NCBI GenBank assembly: GCA_964370965.1
Contig: CAYJLW010000001.1
Span: 1 to 64,000 of the forward strand
Source: CAYJLW01 sp964370965
Lineage (GTDB): Bacteria; Actinomycetota; Acidimicrobiia; UBA2766
Direction of reading: 5' to 3'
Length of the DNA: 64,000 bases
Below, in pieces: positions 23,470 to 32,892 of the stretch. A program made the translations under genes and the position numbers. Each line of letters opens with the position of its first letter. Position 1 is the first letter of the stretch. A model generated the notes under the pieces. It searched no databases. It saw nothing but the letters and a program-made list of their open reading frames with translations, and had not been told where the DNA came from.

Positions 23470-25379
23470 GCCTTTCCGTCGAGCACGTCGATGCGTTCCT
23501 TGCGCACGAGCTCTGCCCGGCGCAGGGCCGCCTCGATGCGTTCCATCTGCGCGGCCGTGGCGTCGAGGGCGTAGACCTCGCGCACGAAGCGGGCGAGGTC
23601 GGCCCGGTAGTCGTGGCCCTTCGCCTCGAAGTCGCCGGGTACGACGTTGGCGGAGTTCTTCATGTCCGCCAACGTGATCAGGAACGTCTCCGGGCTGGAG
23701 TAGCCCTCGCTCCGGGGCACGGTGGCGGGGCGGAGGGTGGGGTCGCCCAGCCACTCGGGTGCCTGCACGAGGAGGTCGAGGCCGAACTTGGCGACAGCGT
23801 CGTTGTCGTGCGTGATCATCACGTAGCGGAGGCGGGAGCGGGCCTCCGGGTCGAGGGCCTCGACCTGGCCGAAGTCGTTGAACACGCCTACGAGCGAGGG
23901 GTCGACGTCGGCCCGGGCGGGGCCCAGCACCTCACGCTTCCAGCCGCTGGCATAGGGGGTGCCGATCCAGAGGGCGCGGTCCACGCCCGCCTCCTGCAGG
24001 CCCCGCGTGCCCTCGTGCAGGAAGGCGTCCTGGCTCGTGTGGGCCCCCAGGCTCTCCCCGAAGAGGACGACGCGGGGCCGGCGTCCGGGGGCCGTCCTCT
24101 GCAGCCGGTCGCCGATGGCGTCGAGGAGTGCGCGGTTCTGCCTGCGGCCCTCCCAGACCCGGTCCAGGGACATGACCGAGGGCCGTTCGGAGTACTGCAG
24201 CGTGACAGAGGCGACGTCCCCGCGCGCCAGGTACTCGGCGGCCTCGACGGCGACGTAGTTCACGTAGCCCGTGCCGGTGGGGGAGACCACCATGAGCAGG
24301 GACCGCTCGAAGGCGCCCGTGCGCTCGAGCTCCGCCACCGCCAGAGCTACGCGGGCGTCCTCGGTGGGGGCGCTGTCGAGGCTCACGAACACCCGGATCG
24401 GTTCGGAGGCGGCCGGCTCACCGAGGACATGTTCGATCCAGTGCCTGCGTAACGCCGTGCAGACGTTGCGGCGCCCCTGCTTGCTCAGCGTCTCGAAGGC
24501 CACGACGCTGCCCGGCCCCCCGCTCACCAACGTGCTCGCGGGCGCCCTGTGGAAGGCGGGTTCCAGGCGGCGCTCCCCCGTCTCGACCCGTGTTGCCGCC
24601 CTGTGCATTCCCACCTTGACGACGCCCCCGAGGGCGCCGAAGGCGACGAGGTGACCGATCCCCCGCCAGAGGTGCTCACCCCCGGGCAGACGGCGGGCGA
24701 GGAGGCGCCCCACCGTTCGGGCCAGGGTGCGTTCGGCGGCGGCGATCCCGCTCAGGGCGGCGCTCACGCCCACACCGAAGGCGAGGGAGCGTGCGGCCGA
24801 CATGTGCCATTCCTCGCCGTCGCCGTCGGCCTCCTCGCGACGGCGCCGGGTGTACTCCCCGATGCCGGCGAGGACCGCGCCCGCGGGCAGGGCGGCCGGG
24901 AACGAGCGGAGGTCGCGGTCTCCGTCGCTGCGGTCGAGGTCGTGCATGGCATCCTGCAGGCCACCCACGAGGCCGCCGGCGAACGCCCCCGTCGAGAGCC
25001 AGAAGCCCGCCGTGCGCACCGCGGCCCGCGCCAAGGGCTCTCCCTCGTGTTGGCGGAACGCCTCCTGGATGCCGAAGCCGGCGCACATGGCGGCGACGTC
25101 GAGGACGAGCGTCGCCCGCCGCCACTCCGTGTCGTCCACCTCCGCGAGGTGCGACGCCCCCAGGACCTCGCGGGTGAGGGCCTCCACGCCGTCCTGCACC
25201 AGGGCGGCGAGGACGTAGTCCAGCGCCATGGAGAGGCCGGTGACGATGCCCTGGTCGAGGCTGCTGCGGGGCATCAGGCTGCGCTGGTAGGTCTTCGGGA
25301 CGTTCGCGGCGGCCACGAGGATGCCCGCCTGTTCGGCCCGACCCAGCATGCGGCGGAGTCGGGATCTCCGTACGGCCAT
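23466..25379 (-). CDS. membrane-associated alpha/beta hydrolase (Abhydrolase_9 type)
   Basis: 637 residues. The N-terminal 290 residues contain several amphipathic or hydrophobic helices (GIVTGLSMALDYVLAALV, SLAFGVGVSAALSGIAAAE). The C-terminal half is an alpha/beta hydrolase with the nucleophile elbow VLFGESLGAHTSQDAF (Ser near 465), IWIGTPYASGW and a conserved VMITHDNDAVAKFG. This two-part layout matches the actinobacterial PF15420/PF10081 proteins, of unknown substrate. It is the first gene of an operon with the CPBP protease. Confidence 0.82.
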   Translation of the reverse strand: MAVRRSRLRRMLGRAEQAGILVAAANVPKTYQRSLMPRSSLDQGIVTGLSMALDYVLAALVQDGVEALTREVLGASHLAEVDDTEWRRATLVLDVAAMCAGFGIQEAFRQHEGEPLARAAVRTAGFWLSTGAFAGGLVGGLQDAMHDLDRSDGDRDLRSFPAALPAGAVLAGIGEYTRRRREEADGDGEEWHMSAARSLAFGVGVSAALSGIAAAERTLARTVGRLLARRLPGGEHLWRGIGHLVAFGALGGVVKVGMHRAATRVETGERRLEPAFHRAPASTLVSGGPGSVVAFETLSKQGRRNVCTALRRHWIEHVLGEPAASEPIRVFVSLDSAPTEDARVALAVAELERTGAFERSLLMVVSPTGTGYVNYVAVEAAEYLARGDVASVTLQYSERPSVMSLDRVWEGRRQNRALLDAIGDRLQRTAPGRRPRVVLFGESLGAHTSQDAFLHEGTRGLQEAGVDRALWIGTPYASGWKREVLGPARADVDPSLVGVFNDFGQVEALDPEARSRLRYVMITHDNDAVAKFGLDLLVQAPEWLGDPTLRPATVPRSEGYSSPETFLITLADMKNSANVVPGDFEAKGHDYRADLARFVREVYALDATAAQMERIEAALRRAELVRKERIDVLDGKA

Positions 25380-25541
25380 ACGTTCCCCCTGGGTTCGGCG
25401 GCCCCCGGGAGTTTGGCACGCCTCAGAGGGGTGTCTGTCCGGGGCGGCCAGGAAGGCGAACTGGGCGCGCTGGACCCCGTATCTGACGCGGGGCGCGCCC
25501 AGTTGCGTGGGGAGAGGCCCGGTCGTCTTGCGGTCCTGGTG

Positions 25542-28148
25542 TCAGCTACCCCCCGGGCGCACCAGAACCCCCCGGACCGCCTCGCCGGCAGTGAGGTGAC
25601 GGGGCGGGGAGAGGTCCACGGCGCCGGCCCCGGTCAACGTGAGGCGGCGCAGGACGAGGTGTCCGTGACGCGCCGTGAGGGCCACGCGGATGCCGTCGGC
25701 TGTGGGCCTCTGTGTGACCGTGCCCCATGCGCTGCCGTTGCTCCAGAACCACCTCGTCGGCACCCGGGCGGCCCGGAAGGTCATCTCCCCTTCGACGCCG
25801 GACCAGCGGAAGCCCGTGAGGGCGAGGACGGCCGCCCACGCCGCCATTGCCCGCACATAGTGGTGGCCGCACTCCGCCTCGTCGAAGGGGTTGCGTCTCC
25901 GGCCGTCGTAGCGGGCCCGCACCGCTTCCATGCACCGGAGACCGGCCTGCGTCTGGCCCTCGTAGATCATCCCCGCCGCCGCCGTGTACTCGAAGCCGGT
26001 CATGACCTCGTCGGCGTAGGTGAACGGGCGGGCGGGGCGTCCCCGGGGGTAGCTCGCCATGAGGAGGCCGGCGTCCTCGGGCGCCACGTACGCCCGCTTG
26101 TCGTTCACGTGGCCGCGGAAGTCGCGCCGGAAGTTGTGGCGGACGACGGATCGGAGGGCGGCGCGTACGTGGACCGGGTCGGCGAGATGGCCGAGGCCGC
26201 AGACATGGGCCATGTACTGGCCGGCGAGCTGGTCCACCAGACACCCGGGGCCGAGCTGGCTGCGGGGGTCGGCGTAGTCGACGGCCTCGCCGAACACCGG
26301 GATCGCCAGCCCCGGGGCGACGGCGGCGGCGGAACCGGGCGGGCGGACCTCGTGCTCGTAGTACTCCCCGTTGAACAGGTGTGCGTCCGTCCACGCGCTC
26401 CCCTGCTCGAACAGGGCCCGGCACTCACCGGCGAAGGCGTAGTCGCCCACGTGGCCGGCCATCTCCTCCGCGGCGCGCAGGGCCCCGAGGTACCAGAATC
26501 CCATGAGGGGGTTGGGGCCGAAGTACTCGCAGTCCATCGTGTTGTGCTGGCAGCCCTCCATGACGCCGTCGCGGTCCGCGTCCCAGCCGCCGGGAACCCA
26601 GGAGAACTCCAGGGCGGCGCGGGCCCGGGGCCAGAGGCGGTGCAGCCAGTCGTCGTCGCCCGAGAGCTGCCAGTCCCGGTAGAGGCGCATCAGGCAGCCC
26701 ATCTGGCCGTCGGCGGCGGCCACGCCCCACTCGGTCGCTCTCTCGAGGGGGAGGCCGACCCGGAAGCTCATGTGGCCGTCGTCGCGGGTGGCGTGGAGGA
26801 ACTCGACTTCCCGCTGGGAGCGGGCGAGGTCGGCGAAGAGGAAGGCGCTCGCCTGCTCGTAGTTCCAGACATGGGTGCAGGAGCCGGGGCAGCAGCCGAA
26901 GTCGTCACCCGTGCCCTCCCAACCGTAGAGGCGGCCGTCCCCGGTGCGGAACGAGGTCTGGGACCGCAGGGCGGGCAGTGTGAAGAGCGCCGCCTCCTTC
27001 ACGACCTCCGGGAGGTCCGAGCCGCAGAGGTCCCGGACGAACGCCACGGTGTCGTCCTCCAACGCTCCCAGGTCTCGGGCCGTGCGGCGGGCGACGTCCC
27101 AGGCGTCGGCGTAGACGGTGGCGTAGTGGTTGCCCACGCAGTCGGGATTGGTCTCGCCCGGGGGCCGGTCGTTGTCGCCCACCGGCGGAGCCGCCACCCA
27201 CGGGGCCCCCTGAGCCGGTGTCCACGTCATGCGGTTGGGGAAGTGCCAGGCGAGCAGGAACGTGACCTCGCGTTCCTCTCCCGGGGCGAGTCGGCCGGAC
27301 ACGGCCACGGACGCCAGGGGCTTGGGGACGTGGCCCTGCTCCCGATCCTCCAGGCGGCCGTCGGCGGCGAAGTCGTCCCAGAAGTCGGCCAGCGTGTCAC
27401 CCCAGGCGACGTCCGCCCAGGCGGTGCGGACTGTGACCCGCCGGGCCGGGGAGGTCGTGGCGAGGGCGAGGGTCCCGTAAGCCTCGGCGTCAGGGGAAAC
27501 CCCCTCGGAGCGGCAGAACACCCCCGTCACCGGGGGTCTGCCGGGCGAGGACCGCTCGTCGTTCACGTTGGCGGTGGGGGGGGCGAGGTCGATCCCGACG
27601 AGCTCCAGCATCCCGGCTCGGGGCCGGGCCAGAGCCCCCACGAAGTTCTGCACGGAGCCGCACACGGCGACCTCGGCGGGAACCGGGGAGCTGTTGTGCA
27701 GCACCCAGCGCAGGACCGCCACCGGGATCCCGCTGCGGTCGGCGTCACCGGGGACGAGCGGGTTGAACGCCTCCAGGCGCACGCCGAGGGGCACGCCCGG
27801 GTCCGAGAGGCGGATCTGCGCGAGCGGGTAGGCGGAGGCGAAGGACGCCCGGGCGAAGCGGGGGAGGCCCGGGTTGGGCGCCCGGCTCCCGATCCAGCCG
27901 TCCTGCGGCGAAAGGACGGGCCCCTCGAGCACGCGCGTCACAGGGGAGGCGCCCCGAGGGCGTACCCGGAGGGCGAAGAAGCTGTGGCGGGGAGTGAAGC
28001 CCTTGGCGGGGCGGCTTCCGACCTCCCAGTCGCGCAGGTCGCCGCGGCCCCCCAGGGAGACGGTGCCCGTGCCGATCCCGCCCAGGGGCAAGGCCACGCA
28101 GCGGAGGTCCTCGCCCGAGTACCGCTTCAGGACCGGCCAGCGCGTCAC
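25542..28148 (-). CDS. GH116 family glycoside hydrolase
   Basis: 868 residues of the GH116 family (non-lysosomal glucosylceramidase type, bacterial beta-glucosidase/xylosidase). Recognisable parts are PLGGIGTGTVSLGGRGDLRDWEV at the start, ALRSQTSFRTGDGRLYGWEGTGD in the middle (catalytic Glu region) and WDADRDGVMEGCQHNTMDCEYFGPNPLMG with the second acid. There is no signal peptide, so it acts in the cytoplasm. GTG at 28148 overlaps the TetR stop by four bases, making it the direct target of that regulator. Confidence 0.85.
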   Translation of the reverse strand: MTRWPVLKRYSGEDLRCVALPLGGIGTGTVSLGGRGDLRDWEVGSRPAKGFTPRHSFFALRVRPRGASPVTRVLEGPVLSPQDGWIGSRAPNPGLPRFARASFASAYPLAQIRLSDPGVPLGVRLEAFNPLVPGDADRSGIPVAVLRWVLHNSSPVPAEVAVCGSVQNFVGALARPRAGMLELVGIDLAPPTANVNDERSSPGRPPVTGVFCRSEGVSPDAEAYGTLALATTSPARRVTVRTAWADVAWGDTLADFWDDFAADGRLEDREQGHVPKPLASVAVSGRLAPGEEREVTFLLAWHFPNRMTWTPAQGAPWVAAPPVGDNDRPPGETNPDCVGNHYATVYADAWDVARRTARDLGALEDDTVAFVRDLCGSDLPEVVKEAALFTLPALRSQTSFRTGDGRLYGWEGTGDDFGCCPGSCTHVWNYEQASAFLFADLARSQREVEFLHATRDDGHMSFRVGLPLERATEWGVAAADGQMGCLMRLYRDWQLSGDDDWLHRLWPRARAALEFSWVPGGWDADRDGVMEGCQHNTMDCEYFGPNPLMGFWYLGALRAAEEMAGHVGDYAFAGECRALFEQGSAWTDAHLFNGEYYEHEVRPPGSAAAVAPGLAIPVFGEAVDYADPRSQLGPGCLVDQLAGQYMAHVCGLGHLADPVHVRAALRSVVRHNFRRDFRGHVNDKRAYVAPEDAGLLMASYPRGRPARPFTYADEVMTGFEYTAAAGMIYEGQTQAGLRCMEAVRARYDGRRRNPFDEAECGHHYVRAMAAWAAVLALTGFRWSGVEGEMTFRAARVPTRWFWSNGSAWGTVTQRPTADGIRVALTARHGHLVLRRLTLTGAGAVDLSPPRHLTAGEAVRGVLVRPGGS

Positions 28149-28801
28149 CGGCGCTCCCCCATGCCCTCGGGAGGGCGCAGGGCGTCCACGAGGATCCCCC
28201 CCAGCCTGTTCGCGAGGGTCCGCACCGACCGCCCCCCCGAGCGGCGGGTGAGCGCCCCCTGGGAGCTCAGCGTGGCGATTCCGTGTACGAGCGCCCATGC
28301 CAGGGGAGCGAGGTCCTCCGTGGACCAGGGCCCGCCCCAGCCCGCGGCCCGCGCCTCGTCCACGACGCTGACGAGCTCGGCGAAGGCGTCGCCGGCGGCG
28401 GCGAGGTAGTCGGTGTCGGCCGTGTCGAGCAGCTCCGGGCGGAACATGACCTCGAAGTGCGCACGATGGTCCAGGGCGAAGGCGATGTAGGCGTTCCCCA
28501 GGGCGTGGAGTCGCTCCGGCGCGGGAGCGCCGGCCTGGCGTCGCGCCGTCGCGCGGAGGGCTTCGCGCAGGAGGTGGAACCCCTCCGTCGCCACGGCCGT
28601 GAAGAGTCCGGCCTTGTCCCCGAAGTGGTGGGCAGGGGCGGCATGGGAGACCCCGGCGCGCCGGGCGACGCCCCGCATGGTGACGGCCCCGAGCCCGTCG
28701 TCGGCGACCGCCCGAACCGTGGTGTCGACGAGGGTCTGGCGGAGGCCGCCGTTCCCCTCTGCGCTCGTTCCGGCCAACGACTTCACCTCCGGGCTGTCCA
28801 C
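28145..28801 (-). CDS. TetR-family transcriptional regulator
   Basis: A 218-residue TetR regulator. The helix-turn-helix covers about residues 38-66 (VTMRGVARRAGVSHAAPAHHFGDKAGLF), followed by a ligand-binding domain of the TetR_C type. It is divergent from the FAD oxidoreductase at 28914, with two similar palindromes in the 112-base gap, so autoregulation and control of both transcripts are likely. The GH116 gene follows in the same message. Confidence 0.9.
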   Translation of the reverse strand: MDSPEVKSLAGTSAEGNGGLRQTLVDTTVRAVADDGLGAVTMRGVARRAGVSHAAPAHHFGDKAGLFTAVATEGFHLLREALRATARRQAGAPAPERLHALGNAYIAFALDHRAHFEVMFRPELLDTADTDYLAAAGDAFAELVSVVDEARAAGWGGPWSTEDLAPLAWALVHGIATLSSQGALTRRSGGRSVRTLANRLGGILVDALRPPEGMGERR

Positions 28802-28837
28802 CCCGCTCTGTGGCTGCCGCGGGGCCGTCCACGGCCC

Positions 28838-28877
28838 TTGACGGTGTCTAGCACGCCTTCTAGGTTGACACTGTCAA
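28838..28877. promoter_or_regulatory. tandem palindromic operators between tetR and oxidoreductase
   Basis: TTGACA-C-TGTCAA at 28865-28877 is a perfect palindrome around one base. TTGACG-G-TGTCTA at 28838-28850 matches it at 10 of 13 positions. The centres are 27 bases apart. The first also supplies a -35-like TTGACA on both strands, so binding would block the promoters. Confidence 0.65.
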
Positions 28878-28913
28878 GTAGCGAATCGTCGTGTGTGTTC
28901 GTAGGAGACTGCC

Positions 28914-30626
28914 ATGGCGGCACCGGGGGCAACGGAGAAGTGGGACGCTGTGGTCGTGGGCTCGGGCCCTGGCGGTCTCTGCACGGCAGCGTATCTTGCC
29001 GCGGCCGCCGCCCGGCGCGTGCTGGTGCTCGAGCAACACGACCTCGCCGGGGGCAACTGCCAGGTCTTCCGTCGCCACCACGCCGGCAGCGACTTCGAGT
29101 TCGACGTGGGCATCCACTACCTGGGCGACTGCGAGCCGGGCGGGCTCATCCCCTCGATCCTGCGCGGTGTGGGCCTCGAGGGCCGCATCGAGTTCAACGA
29201 GCTCGACCCCGACGGCTTCGACACCCTCATCTTCCCCGACTTCACCTTCCGCGTGCCCCGTGGGTGGGCGGAGTACCGGGAGCGCCTCGCCGCCCGGTTC
29301 CCCGACGAGATCGAGGGCATCGACCGCTGCGTGGAGGTTCTCCGCCGTCTCGCCCACGAGGCCATGTCTGTGGGCCAAGAGGGCGTCGACCTCTCCACCC
29401 TCATGCAGTGGGGTCTCCGGCCCCTGGGGGACCTCTTCGAGGACTGCGGCCTCTCCCCGGAGGCGGTCGCCGTGCTCGACCACGTCAACGGCCTCTACGC
29501 CGGCCCGCCGTCGCAGTCGTCCACCATCATGCACGCCTTCATCCTCGACCACTACATGCGGGGCGCCTTCTACCCGAAAGGCGGCGGGCAGGTGATCTCG
29601 GCGGGTCTCGTCGACGTCGTCGAGTCCCACGGCGGGGAGGTGCGCACGAAGGCACGGGTCGGGGAGATCGTCGTCACCGAGGGCAGGACGGCCGGCGTCC
29701 GTCTCGTCGACGGCACCGTCATCGAGGCGCCCCTGGTGGTGTCCAACGCCGACTACAAGCGCACGATGCTGGAGATGCTCGGCCCGGAGCACGTGAGCGA
29801 GGAGACGCGCCGCCGCGCCGCCGACGCCGTCATGACGCTGCCGCTCGTGTGCGTGTACGTCGTGATCGACGAGGACCTCCGCGGCCGTCTCCCGAACTCG
29901 AACCTCTTCGTCTTCAACGGCTACGACGTGGAGGGGCACTACGCGGGACTCGAGCGGGGCGAGACCGACAACGTCGACTTCGCCTACCTCTCTCTGGCGT
30001 CCCTGAAGGACCCTGACCACCGGGAGCTCTGCCCTCCCGGGCACACCAACTTCCAGATCATGACCCTGGGGCCGCGTGGCTACGGCTCTTGGGGCGTAGA
30101 CGGGGAGCCTGCCCAGGGCGGGCAGTACCGGCGGAACCCCGACTACCGGGCCAAGAAGGAGCACTACACCGAACGCCTCCTCGACCTCGCCGAGCAGGCG
30201 ATCGGCCCGTTCCGCGACCACGTCGTCCACATCGAGACCGCCACGCCTCTCACGCAGGAGCGCTACACGCTGTCGAGCGGCGGGACGTCATACGGTCTGC
30301 TGCATTCGCCGGACCAGGTGGGCCCCATGCGGCCCAACTACCGCACCGAGATCCCGGGCCTCTTCCTCGTGGGCGCCAACACTGCGAGCGGCCACGGCGT
30401 CGCCGGGACGCTGTCCGGAGGCGTCCAGTGCGCCGGGGAGATCCTCGGGCGCAACCTCTTCGCCGAGATCCGCGAAGGCGCCGTCCTCGGCGACCCCGGG
30501 GCGCTTCCCCCGCCGGACGCCGATCGCGACCCCGTCGAGGTGTGTCGCGGCCGGGCGCTGCGGGAGCGCCGGGCGGCCGGCCGGGCGGCTCGCGCCGCGG
30601 CGAAGGAACACGCCGGGGTCTCCTGA
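28914..30626 (+). CDS. phytoene desaturase/retinol saturase-like FAD oxidoreductase
   Basis: 570 residues. The FAD site VVVGSGPGGLCTAAYLA is at 14-30, with LVLEQHDLAGGNCQVF next, and the C-terminal GLFLVGANTASGHGVAGTLSGGV completes the FAD contact, as in carotenoid desaturases and all-trans-retinol 13,14-reductases. Middle motifs are FDVGIHYLG and YPKGGGQVISAGLVDVV. It probably saturates or desaturates a polyene or isoprenoid lipid. ATG at 28914. The tail after 520 is basic and low-complexity. Confidence 0.82.
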   Translation: MAAPGATEKWDAVVVGSGPGGLCTAAYLAAAAARRVLVLEQHDLAGGNCQVFRRHHAGSDFEFDVGIHYLGDCEPGGLIPSILRGVGLEGRIEFNELDPDGFDTLIFPDFTFRVPRGWAEYRERLAARFPDEIEGIDRCVEVLRRLAHEAMSVGQEGVDLSTLMQWGLRPLGDLFEDCGLSPEAVAVLDHVNGLYAGPPSQSSTIMHAFILDHYMRGAFYPKGGGQVISAGLVDVVESHGGEVRTKARVGEIVVTEGRTAGVRLVDGTVIEAPLVVSNADYKRTMLEMLGPEHVSEETRRRAADAVMTLPLVCVYVVIDEDLRGRLPNSNLFVFNGYDVEGHYAGLERGETDNVDFAYLSLASLKDPDHRELCPPGHTNFQIMTLGPRGYGSWGVDGEPAQGGQYRRNPDYRAKKEHYTERLLDLAEQAIGPFRDHVVHIETATPLTQERYTLSSGGTSYGLLHSPDQVGPMRPNYRTEIPGLFLVGANTASGHGVAGTLSGGVQCAGEILGRNLFAEIREGAVLGDPGALPPPDADRDPVEVCRGRALRERRAAGRAARAAAKEHAGVS

Positions 30627-30765
30627 CCCCTGGCGAGGGGGCCACGCTCCTTCGGACCCGAAGCCCCCGACGGCGCCGATCGGCCCGGCAGTCCTCCGGA
30701 GGGGGCCTCGACACCCGGGACGGCGTCCCACGGCATCTGGTCGGGGCGGGTGTAGGCGGCCGTCG

Positions 30766-32022
30766 TCAGGGGGTCGGCGCCACGGCCTCGGTGAGGACGC
30801 GACCCTGGCTGTCCGCCGGGGGCGCCACTCTGAGGAGGGAGGCGATGGTGGGGGCGAGGTCGACCTGGCGGGCGACGTGGCGGACGTCGTCGCCGGCACG
30901 GAGTCGGGGGTGGCCGCCCGTGACCATCATCCAGTTCCGGCGGGCGGCGGGGTGGCCGTGCGTGCCGGGCGTGAGGTCGAAGAGCTCCGCGAAGGACCAA
31001 CCCGGGGCGGCCACGACGACGACGTCGCCGACGCGGGGGTCGTCGAGATGCCAGCCGGGGCGTGCCCTGGCGAGTTGTCCGCCCGTGGCGTAGGCGGCGT
31101 CGACTCCCGGCGCGCAGGCCAGGAGGCGGCGGACGGATCTCGCCTCTCCCGGCGTGGCGCCGGGCTTCGCCGCCTGGGCGACGCTGCCGGCGGCGACCAC
31201 CTGCCAGTCGAACACGCCGTGGAGCCAGAGCCAGACGGTGAGCGAGGTCTTCTGTGGCGTGAGCGCCATGCCGTGGTCGCTCACCACGAACAGGACGGTG
31301 TTCCCCCACCGGCCCGCGGACCTGAGATGGGCGACGAGGCGGGCCACCTGGCGGTCGACCTCCGTCATGGCGACACGGGTGAGCTCGCCCGCGGGGCCGG
31401 AGAAATGACCGAACGTGTCCACCATCTGTGTGTTCATGAACACGAAGTCGTCCCCGGCTTTGACGCGGGCGACGGCCTCGTTCACGACCTCGCCGTCGAG
31501 CGGGTAGTCGACGACCGGGAGCCGCAGCGGCGCCGTGAGTGGGTCCCACACCGTGTCGACGGGTTCGTGCGCCAGGATGGCGGCGACGTCGGGGTCTCCG
31601 GCCACGAGGCTCGTGCGCAACCCGGGGCGTTCGTCCTCGACGCGGTCGAAGAGGGTCTCGACGCGGACGTCGCCGGGTTCGGGGTCGACGAAGCGGCTGC
31701 CGTCCCAGATCGTGTTGCCAGGGACGCCGCTCGTGTCGCCCCAGGCCCCCGTGGCCATCGTGACGTGGTTCGGGTAGGTCTCGGCGATCATGGCGGCCTG
31801 CGTGCGCCGCCAGACGTGCGTCGTGGCTGCCGGGTCGCTTGCGAGGCCAGTGAGCGCGGGCATCGTCGCAGCCGACACCACGGAGGGCTCGAGCCCGTCT
31901 ATCACCCAGAGGACGACGAGCGGGTCGGGTGGATCCCCGAGGGCGGACGGCTGGGGTGCGCCGGCCACCCCGGTGAGAGCGACCACGGCGGCGACGATCC
32001 CGCGAGACCCCAGCCTCTTCAT
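30766..32022 (-). CDS. secreted type I phosphodiesterase/alkaline phosphatase-like protein
   Basis: 418 residues with a signal peptide (MKRLGSRGIVAAVVALTGVAGA). The alkaline-phosphatase superfamily core shows LVVLWVIDGLEPS (first Asp), AETYPNHVTMATGAWGDTSGVPGN (nucleophile Thr/Asn region), FVFMNTQMVDTFGHFSG (Asp, His) and FVVSDHGMALTP (Asp-His). It probably cleaves phosphodiesters or nucleotide pyrophosphates outside the cell. It is the last gene of a padR-led operon. Confidence 0.83.
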   Translation of the reverse strand: MKRLGSRGIVAAVVALTGVAGAPQPSALGDPPDPLVVLWVIDGLEPSVVSAATMPALTGLASDPAATTHVWRRTQAAMIAETYPNHVTMATGAWGDTSGVPGNTIWDGSRFVDPEPGDVRVETLFDRVEDERPGLRTSLVAGDPDVAAILAHEPVDTVWDPLTAPLRLPVVDYPLDGEVVNEAVARVKAGDDFVFMNTQMVDTFGHFSGPAGELTRVAMTEVDRQVARLVAHLRSAGRWGNTVLFVVSDHGMALTPQKTSLTVWLWLHGVFDWQVVAAGSVAQAAKPGATPGEARSVRRLLACAPGVDAAYATGGQLARARPGWHLDDPRVGDVVVVAAPGWSFAELFDLTPGTHGHPAARRNWMMVTGGHPRLRAGDDVRHVARQVDLAPTIASLLRVAPPADSQGRVLTEAVAPTP

Positions 32023-32078
32023 GACGGCGAGGTTACCCGAGTCGCTCTCCGCCGAGGATGGGGCGGAGTCTCGAAGCC

Positions 32079-32318
32079 TCACTCCTTCCCGACGTCGGCC
32101 TCCTCGGGTGCCTCGGCGGTTTCCTTCCCGCGGAGTTCCTTGATGCGGGCGGCGACGTCGGCGACGCGCTGCTCGAAGTCCCTTTGGCGGGCCTCGAGGC
32201 GGGCGATCTCCTCGCCTGGGGTGAGCCTGTGGTGGCGGCGGTGGCGTCGGGCGCCGGGGAGGGGTCGTGCGTGGCCGCATGCGCCGCGGTGGCGGCGCCC
32301 GTTCTCATCGTGTGTCAC
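32079..32318 (-). CDS. small coiled-coil protein, unknown
   Basis: 79 residues. The N-terminus is basic and His/Arg-rich. The C-terminal part EEIARLEARQRDFEQRVADVAARIKELR is a clear heptad coiled coil, followed by an acidic tail. GTG at 32318 overlaps the end of padR by 14 bases, and the phosphodiesterase gene follows 56 bases later. It may pair with PadR or act alone. No family is recognised. Confidence 0.5.
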   Translation of the reverse strand: MTHDENGRRHRGACGHARPLPGARRHRRHHRLTPGEEIARLEARQRDFEQRVADVAARIKELRGKETAEAPEEADVGKE

Positions 32319-32760
32319 GGGGTGTTCCCTTCTCGTACTCGCGCAGGAAGCGCGTGATCGTCTCTTTCGTGGACTGCAGCGCTGTCGCCCAGGCGTCGAG
32401 GACGCTCTCGCCCGCCTCGGTCACCTCGTACGTGCGCTTCGCCTTGCCGGGAAGGTCGTCGCGCCAGCGGGAGACGACGAGGCCGTCGTGCTCCAGCGAA
32501 CGCAGGAGGCGGTACAGGTTGCCCATGTCGACGCGCTCGCAGGGGGCGAGGGCGCCGAGGCCGTCCGCGAGGTCGTAGCCGTGGGCGGCGGTGTCCCGGA
32601 GGAGGAGCAGCAGCGCGGGCTCGACGAATCGTTCGACACGGGCATGCACCTCCCACCCCCCGTCCTCCAAGGGCCGGCGGCAGCGTGCGCCCCTGGGGGC
32701 GTGGCGGCCGGCCGGGCCGAGACGACGTGGCGGAGGTCGGTGCTGACGGCGCTGAACCAT
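32305..32760 (-). CDS. PadR-family transcriptional regulator
   Basis: About 151 residues. The PadR winged helix reads VEPALLLLLRDTAAHGYDLADGL, then VDMGNLYRLLRSLEHDGLVVSRW and AKRTYEVTEAG, with a short C-terminal dimer helix. ATG at 32760 is the first good start. A GTG at about 32645 (VHARVERFVEPA) would give a shorter product starting right at the domain. It probably represses its own operon and perhaps the divergent sulfatase. Confidence 0.85.
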   Translation of the reverse strand: MVQRRQHRPPPRRLGPAGRHAPRGARCRRPLEDGGWEVHARVERFVEPALLLLLRDTAAHGYDLADGLGALAPCERVDMGNLYRLLRSLEHDGLVVSRWRDDLPGKAKRTYEVTEAGESVLDAWATALQSTKETITRFLREYEKGTPRDTR

Positions 32761-32812
32761 GTATAACACATACCTGCATCAGGCAGTGTTGTCAAGAGAC
32801 AGTGTAAGACAC
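32759..32812 (-). promoter_or_regulatory. padR promoter and operator-like palindromes
   Basis: On the minus strand TTGACA (32790-32795) precedes a TTATACAT box (32759-32766) that abuts the ATG. Partial palindromes ATGTATAACACAT (32759-32771) and GTGTAAGACAC (32802-32812) resemble ATGT-ACAT PadR sites. AT content is much higher here than around it. Confidence 0.5.
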
Positions 32813-32880
32813 ATTGTGGTCACGGGCGGGCCCGGTGGCCAGTGGGTCATCTCGCTCTGGCCAGGTCCGGGGGGAGCTGT

Positions 32881-32892
32881 TAGGCTTCTCGC
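32881..32892 (+). promoter_or_regulatory. -10 box for leaderless sulfatase mRNA
   Basis: TAGGCT at 32881-32886, six bases, then ATG 32893. No ribosome binding site is present. Confidence 0.5.

Noticed and set aside
22708..23754. Longer CPBP protein of 348 residues
   Set aside because: The first 95 residues are an out-of-frame reading of the overlapping hydrolase gene; the GTGA overlap at 23466-23469 gives the proper start.
24549..28409. Plus-strand open frame of 1286 codons over the hydrolase and GH116 genes
   Set aside because: Shadow frame in GC-rich sequence opposite two real genes.
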